Positions 24,438 to 32,901 of a DNA stretch of 33,825 nucleotides are shown here, one piece after another (the first letter of the stretch is position 1; each line of letters begins with the position of its first letter). The notes below the pieces were generated by a model. It was not told the origin of the DNA. It ran no database searches and worked only from the letters and a program-made list of their open reading frames with translations. The DNA lies in IMG/VR virus record IMGVR_UViG_3300008448_000339, positions 1 through 33,825 of that record. One strand, 5' to 3'. Source of the DNA: a virus. Both the position numbers and the translations under genes were made by a program.

Positions 24438-26476
24438 TATCGTTGATATTTTAATACTCCTAAAATTTGATTAACGGGGGCAAAAGCACCGGTTAATTTA
24501 TATGTATTGCCTTTGTATACGAATACAATGCCTTCTGATGGTACAATTGCTTCAAATCCGCCCAGCCGTTGTATACGAGCTAATTCGGTTTTTAATTTAT
24601 CTAATGTTTTAATATCATTACTAGTTTCCAATTCTCTAATTAATTGAGCTAATTCTGATTTTATGGTTTGTACTGATTTTGCAGGATTAACTGCTAAAAA
24701 ATTTTCCGCATTCTTTAATACCACTGCTCCTAATCTTAAAAATATAGATTCAAATGGTTCCATATTTTGTTTTTGAAACTTTTTAAAATCTTGTTTATCA
24801 AATTCAGTGACCCAATTTAAAAATTCTGGATTTGTAATTTGTTTTTTCAATGCAGTTATAGTAGTACCTTTATCATTAAATGCCCAACGATAAATTAATG
24901 TAGATATAACATCTTTTGGTATATCATAACCAAATTCATTTGCTTTTGTTTGTATTACTTCTTTCCACCATGCCTTATGATATTCAGTAACTAAATCAGT
25001 ATCTTTAAGGCTATATCTGTTACGTAATTGATCTACTTCATTAATAAATGAAGTTTGCTGATCTTCAAAATCAGATATTCTTCCTAATTTAATTTTTTGT
25101 GGAGGTATAATTTGAAATGTTTTTTGTAAGTGTGCATTTGCATCTTGTATTATATTTTGTACAGTAGCTCCACCTGTTGCATCGGTTTCTACAATGTTAC
25201 CTTGTTCATCATATTCAACTAAATTATGGAATTGTAGAACTGCAGTTTCATATGGAATAACATTTCTAGTTGCCGGATATATAATTTCCATATTTGCAAA
25301 TACTCGTCCATTTTTAAAAATTGCATTTAAACGGTCTTGTGGTATACGAGAAAATGCTTGAGCCAAATCTTCACTCGCATTTCCAAATGCTTCTGAAATT
25401 GGTCCTCGATTGTCAAATTTTGCTTGAAGTTCTTGAACAGTCATTGGATTAACAACTGTTGCTTTATTTCTAGCAAATCCAACTTTTCCATCTTTCCAAG
25501 TTACTTGTATATTTTGTCCATCTGTTTTTTCGGTAACAGCTTCTTCTATATCTAATCTGCCAGCCAATGCTCTAGATATCATTTCTTTCATGTCCCCAAA
25601 AGTCAATCCGTGTTGATCGTATGGATGAGCCATATGTCCAGCTGCACCGCCTTCTGTAATCAATGATTTTGAATTTACTGATTCTTTAATCATCGGAGAT
25701 TCGATTTTTGCTCCAAATACTGTTTTAGCAAATTTATCAAAATCATATTGAAAACCTTTACCAGTATTTGCATCTAAAAAATGTCTTAATTTTTTTATTT
25801 TAGCATCATGTTTTTCTTTATTCTTCTCGCCCATCGATCCTTCAAACATTGTTTTCCACCACTGTTCAGAAAATAATGATTCTTGTACTCCAGAAACTAT
25901 TTGCCATATATTTTTAACTATTTCGTCTGGTGTATTTGGATATCCAAATTTAAATGTTTCATAATCTCGATTTGCAATTGCAGCGCGAAGTGATGATGCT
26001 GATATAGGTTCTCCGTTTTTATATAATAGTGGATCAATATCAATATTCATTTCAATTGCATCTATACCAGTTGGAATTTTTCTACCTTTTTTGTCACCAA
26101 TCGTCTTATATTTATCTACATTTGGTGCAAAATCTTTTGCACGAACATAATCATCACCTTTAGTAGAAGCAGCCATTGCATAACGACCATTAGTATCTTC
26201 TGGTAATGAAAATAAATACTCGTATGCAGCCATTATTGGAGAATTGAATGCAGTTGGCTGTATTTCAATTTTTGGATTTTTATTTAACAGATTAAATATT
26301 TCCATACTTTTATCTCTAGTTATACCTTCTCGTTCTTTTTCTCCGATTAATAAAATAACTCGTTCAACTTCCGGATTTGCAGCATAACGTTCTGCTAATG
26401 CCATATGAGCACCAGTTAATGGTTTAAATCCACCAGGAAATAAAACTGTGATATTTCTTTTATTTATTTCTGCCAT
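24437..26476 (-). CDS. Fusion: HIGH-type nucleotidyltransferase + nucleic-acid-ligase-like domain
   Basis: A 679-aa two-domain enzyme. Residues 8-195 form an HIGH-type nucleotidyltransferase Rossmann domain: VLFPGGFKPLTGAH (11-24), with H24 as the key histidine, and ISASSLRAAI (158-167), matching the ISSxxxR motif. Such enzymes join a nucleotide to NMN, pantetheine phosphate, glycerol-3-phosphate or similar. After a linker (195-290), residues 290-679 have covalent-nucleotidyltransferase (ligase/capping) motifs: EKTDG with K317 as the expected nucleophile, RNK (336-338), FANMEIIYP with E397, EGIVFVY with E648 and YKLTG with K660. An insert of about 230 residues separates motifs III and IV. I recall the C-terminal part resembling a phage family annotated only as a domain of unknown function. 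Substrates are unknown; both activities are inferred from motifs. Confidence 0.75.
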   Translation of the reverse strand: MAEINKRNITVLFPGGFKPLTGAHMALAERYAANPEVERVILLIGEKEREGITRDKSMEIFNLLNKNPKIEIQPTAFNSPIMAAYEYLFSLPEDTNGRYAMAASTKGDDYVRAKDFAPNVDKYKTIGDKKGRKIPTGIDAIEMNIDIDPLLYKNGEPISASSLRAAIANRDYETFKFGYPNTPDEIVKNIWQIVSGVQESLFSEQWWKTMFEGSMGEKNKEKHDAKIKKLRHFLDANTGKGFQYDFDKFAKTVFGAKIESPMIKESVNSKSLITEGGAAGHMAHPYDQHGLTFGDMKEMISRALAGRLDIEEAVTEKTDGQNIQVTWKDGKVGFARNKATVVNPMTVQELQAKFDNRGPISEAFGNASEDLAQAFSRIPQDRLNAIFKNGRVFANMEIIYPATRNVIPYETAVLQFHNLVEYDEQGNIVETDATGGATVQNIIQDANAHLQKTFQIIPPQKIKLGRISDFEDQQTSFINEVDQLRNRYSLKDTDLVTEYHKAWWKEVIQTKANEFGYDIPKDVISTLIYRWAFNDKGTTITALKKQITNPEFLNWVTEFDKQDFKKFQKQNMEPFESIFLRLGAVVLKNAENFLAVNPAKSVQTIKSELAQLIRELETSNDIKTLDKLKTELARIQRLGGFEAIVPSEGIVFVYKGNTYKLTGAFAPVNQILGVLKYQR

Positions 26477-26494
26477 TTATATAAATTCTTTTGT

Positions 26495-26503
26495 TATAAA
26501 TAT
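26495..26503 (-). promoter_or_regulatory. AT-rich box ATATTTATA, candidate promoter element
   Basis: ATATTTATA on the coding strand, within TATAATATTTATAAC, 18 nt before the nucleotidyltransferase-ligase start codon and just after the stop of the upstream gene. Confidence 0.4.
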
Positions 26504-26511
26504 TATAATAA

Positions 26512-27084
26512 TTAAGTCCACGTACCAAATGCCGATAGTATTGCATAATCATATGTCGTACTATTCGTAGCTAATACTTCAATTGAAGCATATGTAGAAA
26601 CAGTAGATTGTGTTAACGCACCACCTATATTAACATTAATGGTTGGATCGATCGAAAATCTATTTGAGCCAGCAACCTTAACAAATTTTAAGATAGAACC
26701 AGATATTGATATATTACTAGGAACTTGTATAGATACAGAATTACTAGTAGTATCTACTAAATATACACTACCACTCGAATATATGTTAGTAGATGACATT
26801 GTTACAGAAGTATCAGTTAATATATGATACTGTCCAATTTTTTCTGTACCATGATTTACAAATACGCCTCGATTGTCTAATGTAGTACCACCAAAATCAG
26901 AAAAGTTACTGCCAGACCCATACATTATTGATCCGGTACTAGATCCTCGGGCTAATACAATTCCGTTTAAAAATGTTTTCTGTATTGGAATTTCAGTACC
27001 ATTTATTGCTGCTACATATGAATTGTTATTTTGTGCAGTACCAAATTGATATATATTTCCTGGACTTAATCGTATTGTTGACAT
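26512..27084 (-). CDS. Virion-type beta-rich protein
   Basis: A 190-aa protein of Ser/Thr/Gly/Asn-rich beta composition (GSGSNFSDFGG, SSTNIYSSGSVYLVD, SNISISGS). No signal peptide, membrane span or enzyme motif is seen. It follows a larger beta-rich virion-type protein after a 32-base gap and is probably part of the same structure, for example a fibre, head decoration or baseplate component. An AT-rich variant box lies 22 nt before its start. The family is not recognised; the structural role rests on composition and neighbours. Confidence 0.6.
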   Translation of the reverse strand: MSTIRLSPGNIYQFGTAQNNNSYVAAINGTEIPIQKTFLNGIVLARGSSTGSIMYGSGSNFSDFGGTTLDNRGVFVNHGTEKIGQYHILTDTSVTMSSTNIYSSGSVYLVDTTSNSVSIQVPSNISISGSILKFVKVAGSNRFSIDPTINVNIGGALTQSTVSTYASIEVLATNSTTYDYAILSAFGTWT

Positions 27085-27106
27085 AAAAATAAATTTAATT
27101 ATACAT

Positions 27107-27117
27107 TATAAAAATAT
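27107..27117 (-). promoter_or_regulatory. Variant AT-rich box ATATTTTTATA
   Basis: The recurrent box with two extra T, 22 nt before the 190-aa gene's start codon. The position fits the exact copies but the sequence is looser. Confidence 0.25.
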
Positions 27118-29729
27118 TATGAAAATCCGCCGCCGCCCGGAGGTAAACTTTCCCAACCACCATCCGGTGGACTTTGTTGTATTGAACTGTATCCGTTAAA
27201 TGATCCAACATCGGTAGATATATATACAACCGCTCCTGGTGCTATTTCAATAAAACATTCGGCTGATTGACCTGCAGATACTTCTGGAAATATAATTGAT
27301 CCGATCGGCATAATACCAGTATATGTATCAGGTCCTACTAAATCGGTATATGTTGCTCGAGCTAATGAACATGATATTATAACATATTGAACTTTTTCTC
27401 CACCTAATGAACCATCTAGATACAATCTATAGTATGGAACAGTTCCGGGCCCAGCTGCAGTCGTAGTATTTAAATAACTTCCAGAATTTTCTTTTGATAT
27501 AGTTACCGATTTTCTTTGTATAATATTAGATGTATTTACTCCCGAAAATAATGCGTTACTAGCAGTTACAGATCCATTGGCAGATACACTGAAATTACTA
27601 GATGATATTTGTAACTTTCCATTACTACCGGATAAAAACGATCCAGAATTACCTAAAAAGAATGTATCTGAAAATATTCGTAAATTCCCGTTACTAGCAG
27701 AAATAAATGATGCAGTACTACCAATAAAAACTTTTTGTGTTTTTATTTCTAATTCAGATGGGTTGGTTCGATAACGGAAATAATTATTTGAATCTGCGTA
27801 TAATTCTAAACCTACACCATCATACGCGGTACTAGATGCCGTCATAGCAGAACCAGACCAAAGTAAAAATCCAGGATATCCAGCATTAAAACCATCATAT
27901 CCTAATGATCGTACGAATCCAGAATTTTTATATCCGCTAATTGCAATTCCACTTTCTAATGAATCTGCTACATACAACGATCCAGTTAACATGGAATAAT
28001 CTCCATCTACATAACGATTCCCACCTTGCCAACTTATATTATTTATGTAATTTATTTGTTTACTTTTTGCGCCATCTGCGTTGTAATATTCAACTTTAAA
28101 AGAATATTGTACGTTTGATTTATGCTGAGTAGGAACTAAACTTCGTATTCTGGTATATGCTGGTGTAAATCCGCGGTCATTATCAGTTGTAGTTCGTATA
28201 TCTGATATTTGCCATTCACCACCTTTAATTAAAAATATTAATACACCAGACCCATTTTCATCAGCATCAAAATAAAATGTCTGATCATCAAATCTTTGTG
28301 AATCATTATTAACATATAAATCACCAATTTTTTTACCAATCGATACCGGTAGTTCTTGATTGTAATAATCATTATAATCATATTTAAATGCACTACCAGA
28401 AATATAAACTAAAATATTTGGATTAGTATTTCCGGTTGCTGTAGTTTTTGAACCTACTGCGTCAATTGTTACTTTATACGAAGCTCCTTTAATAAACTTA
28501 CCAGCTGCTGAAGATGTGGTTTGTAAAATATGTACACGATTTCTTGCAGATAAATCTGCGGCACTGGATATTTTTATTGAATTTGAAAGTTTTGTTGTAT
28601 CATATGTTAAGGTTGGTGTAATTTGTTGTATTTTACCAGCATATGATGATGCTGTGTAATACGTATCAATTACGTTTTGCGATGTAATATCACCGATTGA
28701 TTTATATGGCTCTATAGATGCTGTGCCCGTAACAAATATATCTGTTTCTTCTAATGCAATATCGTTAATTAATTCCCAAGCTCCAATCGTACCAGTATTA
28801 TTTAAAAATACTTTTATACGAGAAACATCTCCAGATACTGGTTCTAAATTATCAATCTCTACCAACGCATATGATTCTGAATTTTGTGTAGTTACATATG
28901 TTGGTGTAGCTTCATACGATATTGTATAATCGGATAATCCAAAAGAATTATATGCATGCGGTAATATACTTTCAGTTGCAGATACTTTATATACGGTATC
29001 TAATAATATACTACTAGTAGATAAAACTTTTTTTATCGTAGTAGAATATGGTAATGTACTGAAAGAATAATATGGAATAGGTTGTGGATTATTTGGAGAA
29101 GCTACTGTTAATGTTCCTCCAACCATTTCATTATTAAATGATCCGCCAGATATAATTAATGCTGGCTGTCCGTTATTTGAAATGTATTGTACTTTTCCAG
29201 TATTATATGTTGGATACTGCGTAGTAGCATATACTCGATTTAATTGTACACCTATCTGTTCTTTAACAGTTACAGTTGGTAATGTTTCAAATATAATCTC
29301 AGAAACGTTTTCTAAAGTTGGATTAACCGGAATTCTTCTAGACCAACGTACGTTTGGTTTATCTTTCCATTCTGCTGGTACTGTTTGTCCGAATAAGGAG
29401 TTTGCGGTAGTTACTAATGTTACCAATGCATCGCCCGGAGACGTATCTTCGTATATGTAAATCGTTACAATTCTAGAATCATCTTCAGTTATAACCGATG
29501 TTACTTCGTTATATATAGGATTACCATTATAATCTAATACTTCAATATTTAAATAACTACCATTATTTAAATTATTTGGATGTCCTTGAAGTTTAAATAT
29601 ATTTTTACCGGCAGTTAAACGCAGTGGAAATTCAGTAATTCGGAATACTTCATCTGATGTTAAACTAGTGTCTTCGAAATAAACTGGAATGCTTCGTAAA
29701 TTTCTATAGACTGGTTGTTTTTGTTTCAT
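27117..29729 (-). CDS. Large virion structural protein, fibre-like C-terminus
   Basis: An 870-aa protein. The N-terminal 120 residues (RNLRSIPVYFEDTSLTSDEV, then FRITEFPLRLTAGKNIFKLQG) look like a folded beta domain, possibly the attachment part. The middle is several hundred residues of Thr/Ser/Asn/Tyr-rich beta structure. Near residues 670-730 is a short repeat: SGSNGKLQISSSNFSVSANG and similar units (FISASNGNLRIFSDTFFLGN), typical of fibre shafts. The C-terminus is a globular beta domain ending in PPGGGGFS. No enzyme motif is visible. With the neighbouring 190-aa protein it probably belongs to a fibre or baseplate wedge. It has no Shine-Dalgarno; an AT-rich box lies 23 nt upstream. Confidence 0.65.
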   Translation of the reverse strand: MKQKQPVYRNLRSIPVYFEDTSLTSDEVFRITEFPLRLTAGKNIFKLQGHPNNLNNGSYLNIEVLDYNGNPIYNEVTSVITEDDSRIVTIYIYEDTSPGDALVTLVTTANSLFGQTVPAEWKDKPNVRWSRRIPVNPTLENVSEIIFETLPTVTVKEQIGVQLNRVYATTQYPTYNTGKVQYISNNGQPALIISGGSFNNEMVGGTLTVASPNNPQPIPYYSFSTLPYSTTIKKVLSTSSILLDTVYKVSATESILPHAYNSFGLSDYTISYEATPTYVTTQNSESYALVEIDNLEPVSGDVSRIKVFLNNTGTIGAWELINDIALEETDIFVTGTASIEPYKSIGDITSQNVIDTYYTASSYAGKIQQITPTLTYDTTKLSNSIKISSAADLSARNRVHILQTTSSAAGKFIKGASYKVTIDAVGSKTTATGNTNPNILVYISGSAFKYDYNDYYNQELPVSIGKKIGDLYVNNDSQRFDDQTFYFDADENGSGVLIFLIKGGEWQISDIRTTTDNDRGFTPAYTRIRSLVPTQHKSNVQYSFKVEYYNADGAKSKQINYINNISWQGGNRYVDGDYSMLTGSLYVADSLESGIAISGYKNSGFVRSLGYDGFNAGYPGFLLWSGSAMTASSTAYDGVGLELYADSNNYFRYRTNPSELEIKTQKVFIGSTASFISASNGNLRIFSDTFFLGNSGSFLSGSNGKLQISSSNFSVSANGSVTASNALFSGVNTSNIIQRKSVTISKENSGSYLNTTTAAGPGTVPYYRLYLDGSLGGEKVQYVIISCSLARATYTDLVGPDTYTGIMPIGSIIFPEVSAGQSAECFIEIAPGAVVYISTDVGSFNGYSSIQQSPPDGGWESLPPGGGGFS

Positions 29730-29752
29730 ATGAACATTTATATTCTTTTAAA

Positions 29753-29761
29753 TATAAATAT
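29753..29761 (-). promoter_or_regulatory. AT-rich box ATATTTATA, candidate promoter element
   Basis: ATATTTATA on the coding strand, 23 nt before the 870-aa gene's start codon, overlapping the last base of the preceding gene. It lies where transcription could switch from replication genes to virion genes. Confidence 0.4.
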
Positions 29762-32700
29762 CATACATGATGAATCTGGCTGTATTTATTAATTTTATTA
29801 ATCTCTAATAAATTATCAACCATATCTCGCATAGAATCAACATGAGATATAATAATTGAAAAATCAAACTTAGTACGGAAATATTCAAATAAATTTACAA
29901 CTGCAGAAATGTGTTCTTGATCTAAACTACCCCATCCTTCGTCAATTGCAATAAAGTTTGGACGAGGTAATGCAGAAACATTAATAAGTGCAATTCGAAT
30001 AGCTAATGAAGATAAGAATCTTTCCATACCGCTTGTTAATTCCAATGGCCAAAAATTATCTTCATCATAAATTATATATCCGTTGATATTTTTTCCATCT
30101 GTTTGCAATACCATATTAAAATCAACAACTTGATTTAAAACATTATTGATTTCCATTTCAATTTTTGGAAGAGCTTTAGATATTAATTCATAAGGAACTC
30201 CATCTCTGCTAACAGAATTTAAATAATATTCATATGCTTTATATTCAATTTCTAACTGTTTATATTTATTCAATTGTTCAATTGCATTTTGTTTATTAGT
30301 TTTAGCAACTTCAATTAAACCATGTTTAGATTTAATTGTTGTTGTTATATCTTTTAATTTTTTTGTAATTTCGTCAATTTTTGTTTTATTTTTAGAAATT
30401 GTAATATCTAATGTTGCATTGTGATTAATTGCAGATTCATTTGCACGAAATAATTCTTGTCGTTCCAATGTAGTTTCTAATTCAGATTCTCTAGTTTGTA
30501 ATTCATTTTCATGAACCTGTATTTGTAACTCACTTCTATCAATTTCTATTTTTTTAACATCTCGTTTAGTTTTTAAATCTACTAATAATTTATATCTCGT
30601 TTCTGAATTATTTAATGTTTTTATTTTTTCGTTTAATACATCAAGTTCAGAATTTAAATCTGTTAATATTCTATTATCTCCCGTAATCGTATTCTTAGCC
30701 TGTTCTGCATCTTGTACAAAAATGTTAGCTGTACAGTATTTGCAGTTCGGATCATATTCATGCTCGGTAAGATGATTAATCTTTTGTTGTTTTGCATCTA
30801 TAATTCCTTCTGTATATTTTATTTTATCATTTAAATCTGTTTTAGATTTATTATATATTTCCAATTGTTTAACATCTTGTTCTAATAACAATTCATTAAA
30901 CTTTTTTATTTCTTTTTTAATATTTTGTTGATCTTTTGTTAATGAATCTAAAACAGATTCTTCTGATTCTATAGATTTTTGTAAACGATCAATTAGTTTT
31001 ATTAATTTATTTTCAGTATCTATTAATTCATTGATAGATGGGCCTGTATACGTTGTTGGTTGTTTTGACTCTATTAAACGTACAATTTCATCTTGAAGTT
31101 CATTTCTTTGTTCTTGTAATTCATTTTCTTTATTTTCTAATTCTATAATTGATTGTTGATTGCTAATAATAGTAGAATTTGAATCATTAATTAAAGAAGA
31201 AAAATCTGTTTTCTTATATTCTTTAAGTTTGCCTGCAGTTTCTTTAATTTCATCTGCAGCTAACTGATATAATTGTTCGAATACGGTAATATCTAAAAAT
31301 TGTGATAGCAAATCTTTTCGTTCTCGTTGAGATTTTTCAATGAAATTATTATTATCTGCCTGTAATGAAAATGCAGTTAAAATAAAATCATCATATGTTC
31401 CTAAATAACGACGAATATTTTTATTTGTATCACTTCGCTCATCTCCGTTTAAATTTTCAGTATCTGTATAAAAATCAACATCTACTTTAACATGACCATC
31501 TCGTTTTCTTTCACCGGTACGTACAACAGTATACGTAGTACCGTTTAATTCAAAAACAAATTTACCTCGAAAGTTATTTTTTTTATTATTTAATACTTCG
31601 TGAGCTTTACCAGTTTTACTACATTTATCAAATATAGTATAAGTAATTGCATCTAATAATGAAGATTTTCCGCTTGTATTTGCCGCAAATAATCCTACTA
31701 CATCAGATAAATTTTGAAAATTAATAACATTACCATCTCCATATGAAAACATGTTATCAAATTCAAAAGAAATAGGATGCCATGTAACATAACGTACTGA
31801 ATCTAATACCGGTAGTTTTGAGTTTATGGTGCGATTAATATATCTAATCGCATCTATTTCCTCTGGAGTAGCCTGCGGATATTTTATATTAATATAATCA
31901 GTAATTAATGTATTTTGATATTCAGCATCACGAACATTACCAATTGAAATATTTGTATTTTTGTCTGAATTATTAATATCAGATTTTCTTTGTATTGATA
32001 TATCTTGAACATGATATTTACTTCGTATCATGGTTATGACTTTTTTCATGTCAGCTGCTGATGTACCATTAAAAATAATACGTACGCGAGGTTTATTTGG
32101 AACACGAGTTGGACTTTTTATTAACTGGGTACCTTGTAACTCAAAAGTAACATAACCATACTCATTTTCAATTTCTACAAATTCAGCACTTTTATTTTTT
32201 ATGTCCCAAACTAATAGTCCGTGCTCTAATGCTTCGCCATAATTTTGTTGTATGAGAGATCCGGGATATGCAATAGTTCGTTCTTCATTTAAAAATTGTG
32301 CTGGCTTATGTATATCTCCTAATAATGTAATATCGTGTCCATCAAAAATATCAGTAGTAACATGTTCATTTGATATAGTATACCCAATATCAGTTTTAGC
32401 TGAATTTACAGCGCCATGGTGTAATGCAATTTTATACTCGGCTTGAAAATCTTTTGCTGAAATATATTCTGATGGAGCAACATCAACAGCCATATGATTA
32501 AAAACAACACCGCCTAATTCAAATAATCCATTTTCTTTTACAAAAATAATATTTGGATTATTAATTACATCCAGTACTGGAGATACGGCATCAATACGAT
32601 TTAAATTATTTAAATTCATATCATGATTACCCAGTATAACTACTGTAGGTATTTTAAAGCCATTAAAGAAATAAACAAGCATTTGTACTAATTCTGGAGA

Positions 32701-32901
32701 CATATCTAGTTTTGCATGAACTATATCACCGGTAATTACTACAATATCATTTTTTGTACATGTGCTATCGATATATTCATATAATTTATTAAACACATCT
32801 CGATATTCAGTATGTCGTTTTAATGTACGAATATGAATATCTGAAACATGATAAATTTTATTAATCTTACTAATATTAGTTTGTATCTTTTTTATTTCCA
32901 T
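29761..32901 (-). CDS. Single-chain gp47-gp46 (SbcD-SbcC / Mre11-Rad50) recombination nuclease
   Basis: A 1046-aa fusion. Residues 15-235 are an Mre11/SbcD-type calcineurin-like nuclease: DIH (21-23), GDI (58-60), GNHD (91-94), HHG (161-163) and GDIH (195-198), the metal-binding set. Residues 375-1030 are Rad50/SbcC: an N-terminal ATPase half with Walker A-like AANTSGKSS (406-414), a long coiled coil (about 550-890) with a zinc hook CKYC (720-723) at its tip, then the ABC signature LTSGMERF (955-962), Walker B FIAIDEG (983-989) and switch H1020. T4 makes these as separate gp47 and gp46, which process DNA ends for recombination and degrade host DNA. The Walker A loop lacks the usual first Gly. 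It overlaps the primase gene by ten bases. Confidence 0.92.
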   Translation of the reverse strand: MEIKKIQTNISKINKIYHVSDIHIRTLKRHTEYRDVFNKLYEYIDSTCTKNDIVVITGDIVHAKLDMSPELVQMLVYFFNGFKIPTVVILGNHDMNLNNLNRIDAVSPVLDVINNPNIIFVKENGLFELGGVVFNHMAVDVAPSEYISAKDFQAEYKIALHHGAVNSAKTDIGYTISNEHVTTDIFDGHDITLLGDIHKPAQFLNEERTIAYPGSLIQQNYGEALEHGLLVWDIKNKSAEFVEIENEYGYVTFELQGTQLIKSPTRVPNKPRVRIIFNGTSAADMKKVITMIRSKYHVQDISIQRKSDINNSDKNTNISIGNVRDAEYQNTLITDYINIKYPQATPEEIDAIRYINRTINSKLPVLDSVRYVTWHPISFEFDNMFSYGDGNVINFQNLSDVVGLFAANTSGKSSLLDAITYTIFDKCSKTGKAHEVLNNKKNNFRGKFVFELNGTTYTVVRTGERKRDGHVKVDVDFYTDTENLNGDERSDTNKNIRRYLGTYDDFILTAFSLQADNNNFIEKSQRERKDLLSQFLDITVFEQLYQLAADEIKETAGKLKEYKKTDFSSLINDSNSTIISNQQSIIELENKENELQEQRNELQDEIVRLIESKQPTTYTGPSINELIDTENKLIKLIDRLQKSIESEESVLDSLTKDQQNIKKEIKKFNELLLEQDVKQLEIYNKSKTDLNDKIKYTEGIIDAKQQKINHLTEHEYDPNCKYCTANIFVQDAEQAKNTITGDNRILTDLNSELDVLNEKIKTLNNSETRYKLLVDLKTKRDVKKIEIDRSELQIQVHENELQTRESELETTLERQELFRANESAINHNATLDITISKNKTKIDEITKKLKDITTTIKSKHGLIEVAKTNKQNAIEQLNKYKQLEIEYKAYEYYLNSVSRDGVPYELISKALPKIEMEINNVLNQVVDFNMVLQTDGKNINGYIIYDEDNFWPLELTSGMERFLSSLAIRIALINVSALPRPNFIAIDEGWGSLDQEHISAVVNLFEYFRTKFDFSIIISHVDSMRDMVDNLLEINKINKYSQIHHV

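Noticed and set aside
11338-29761. TATAAATA on the plus strand as ordinary T4 late promoters
   Set aside because: In that orientation they would drive transcription against every gene in the window; a coding-strand element or symmetric box fits better, so I kept only the coding-strand reading.
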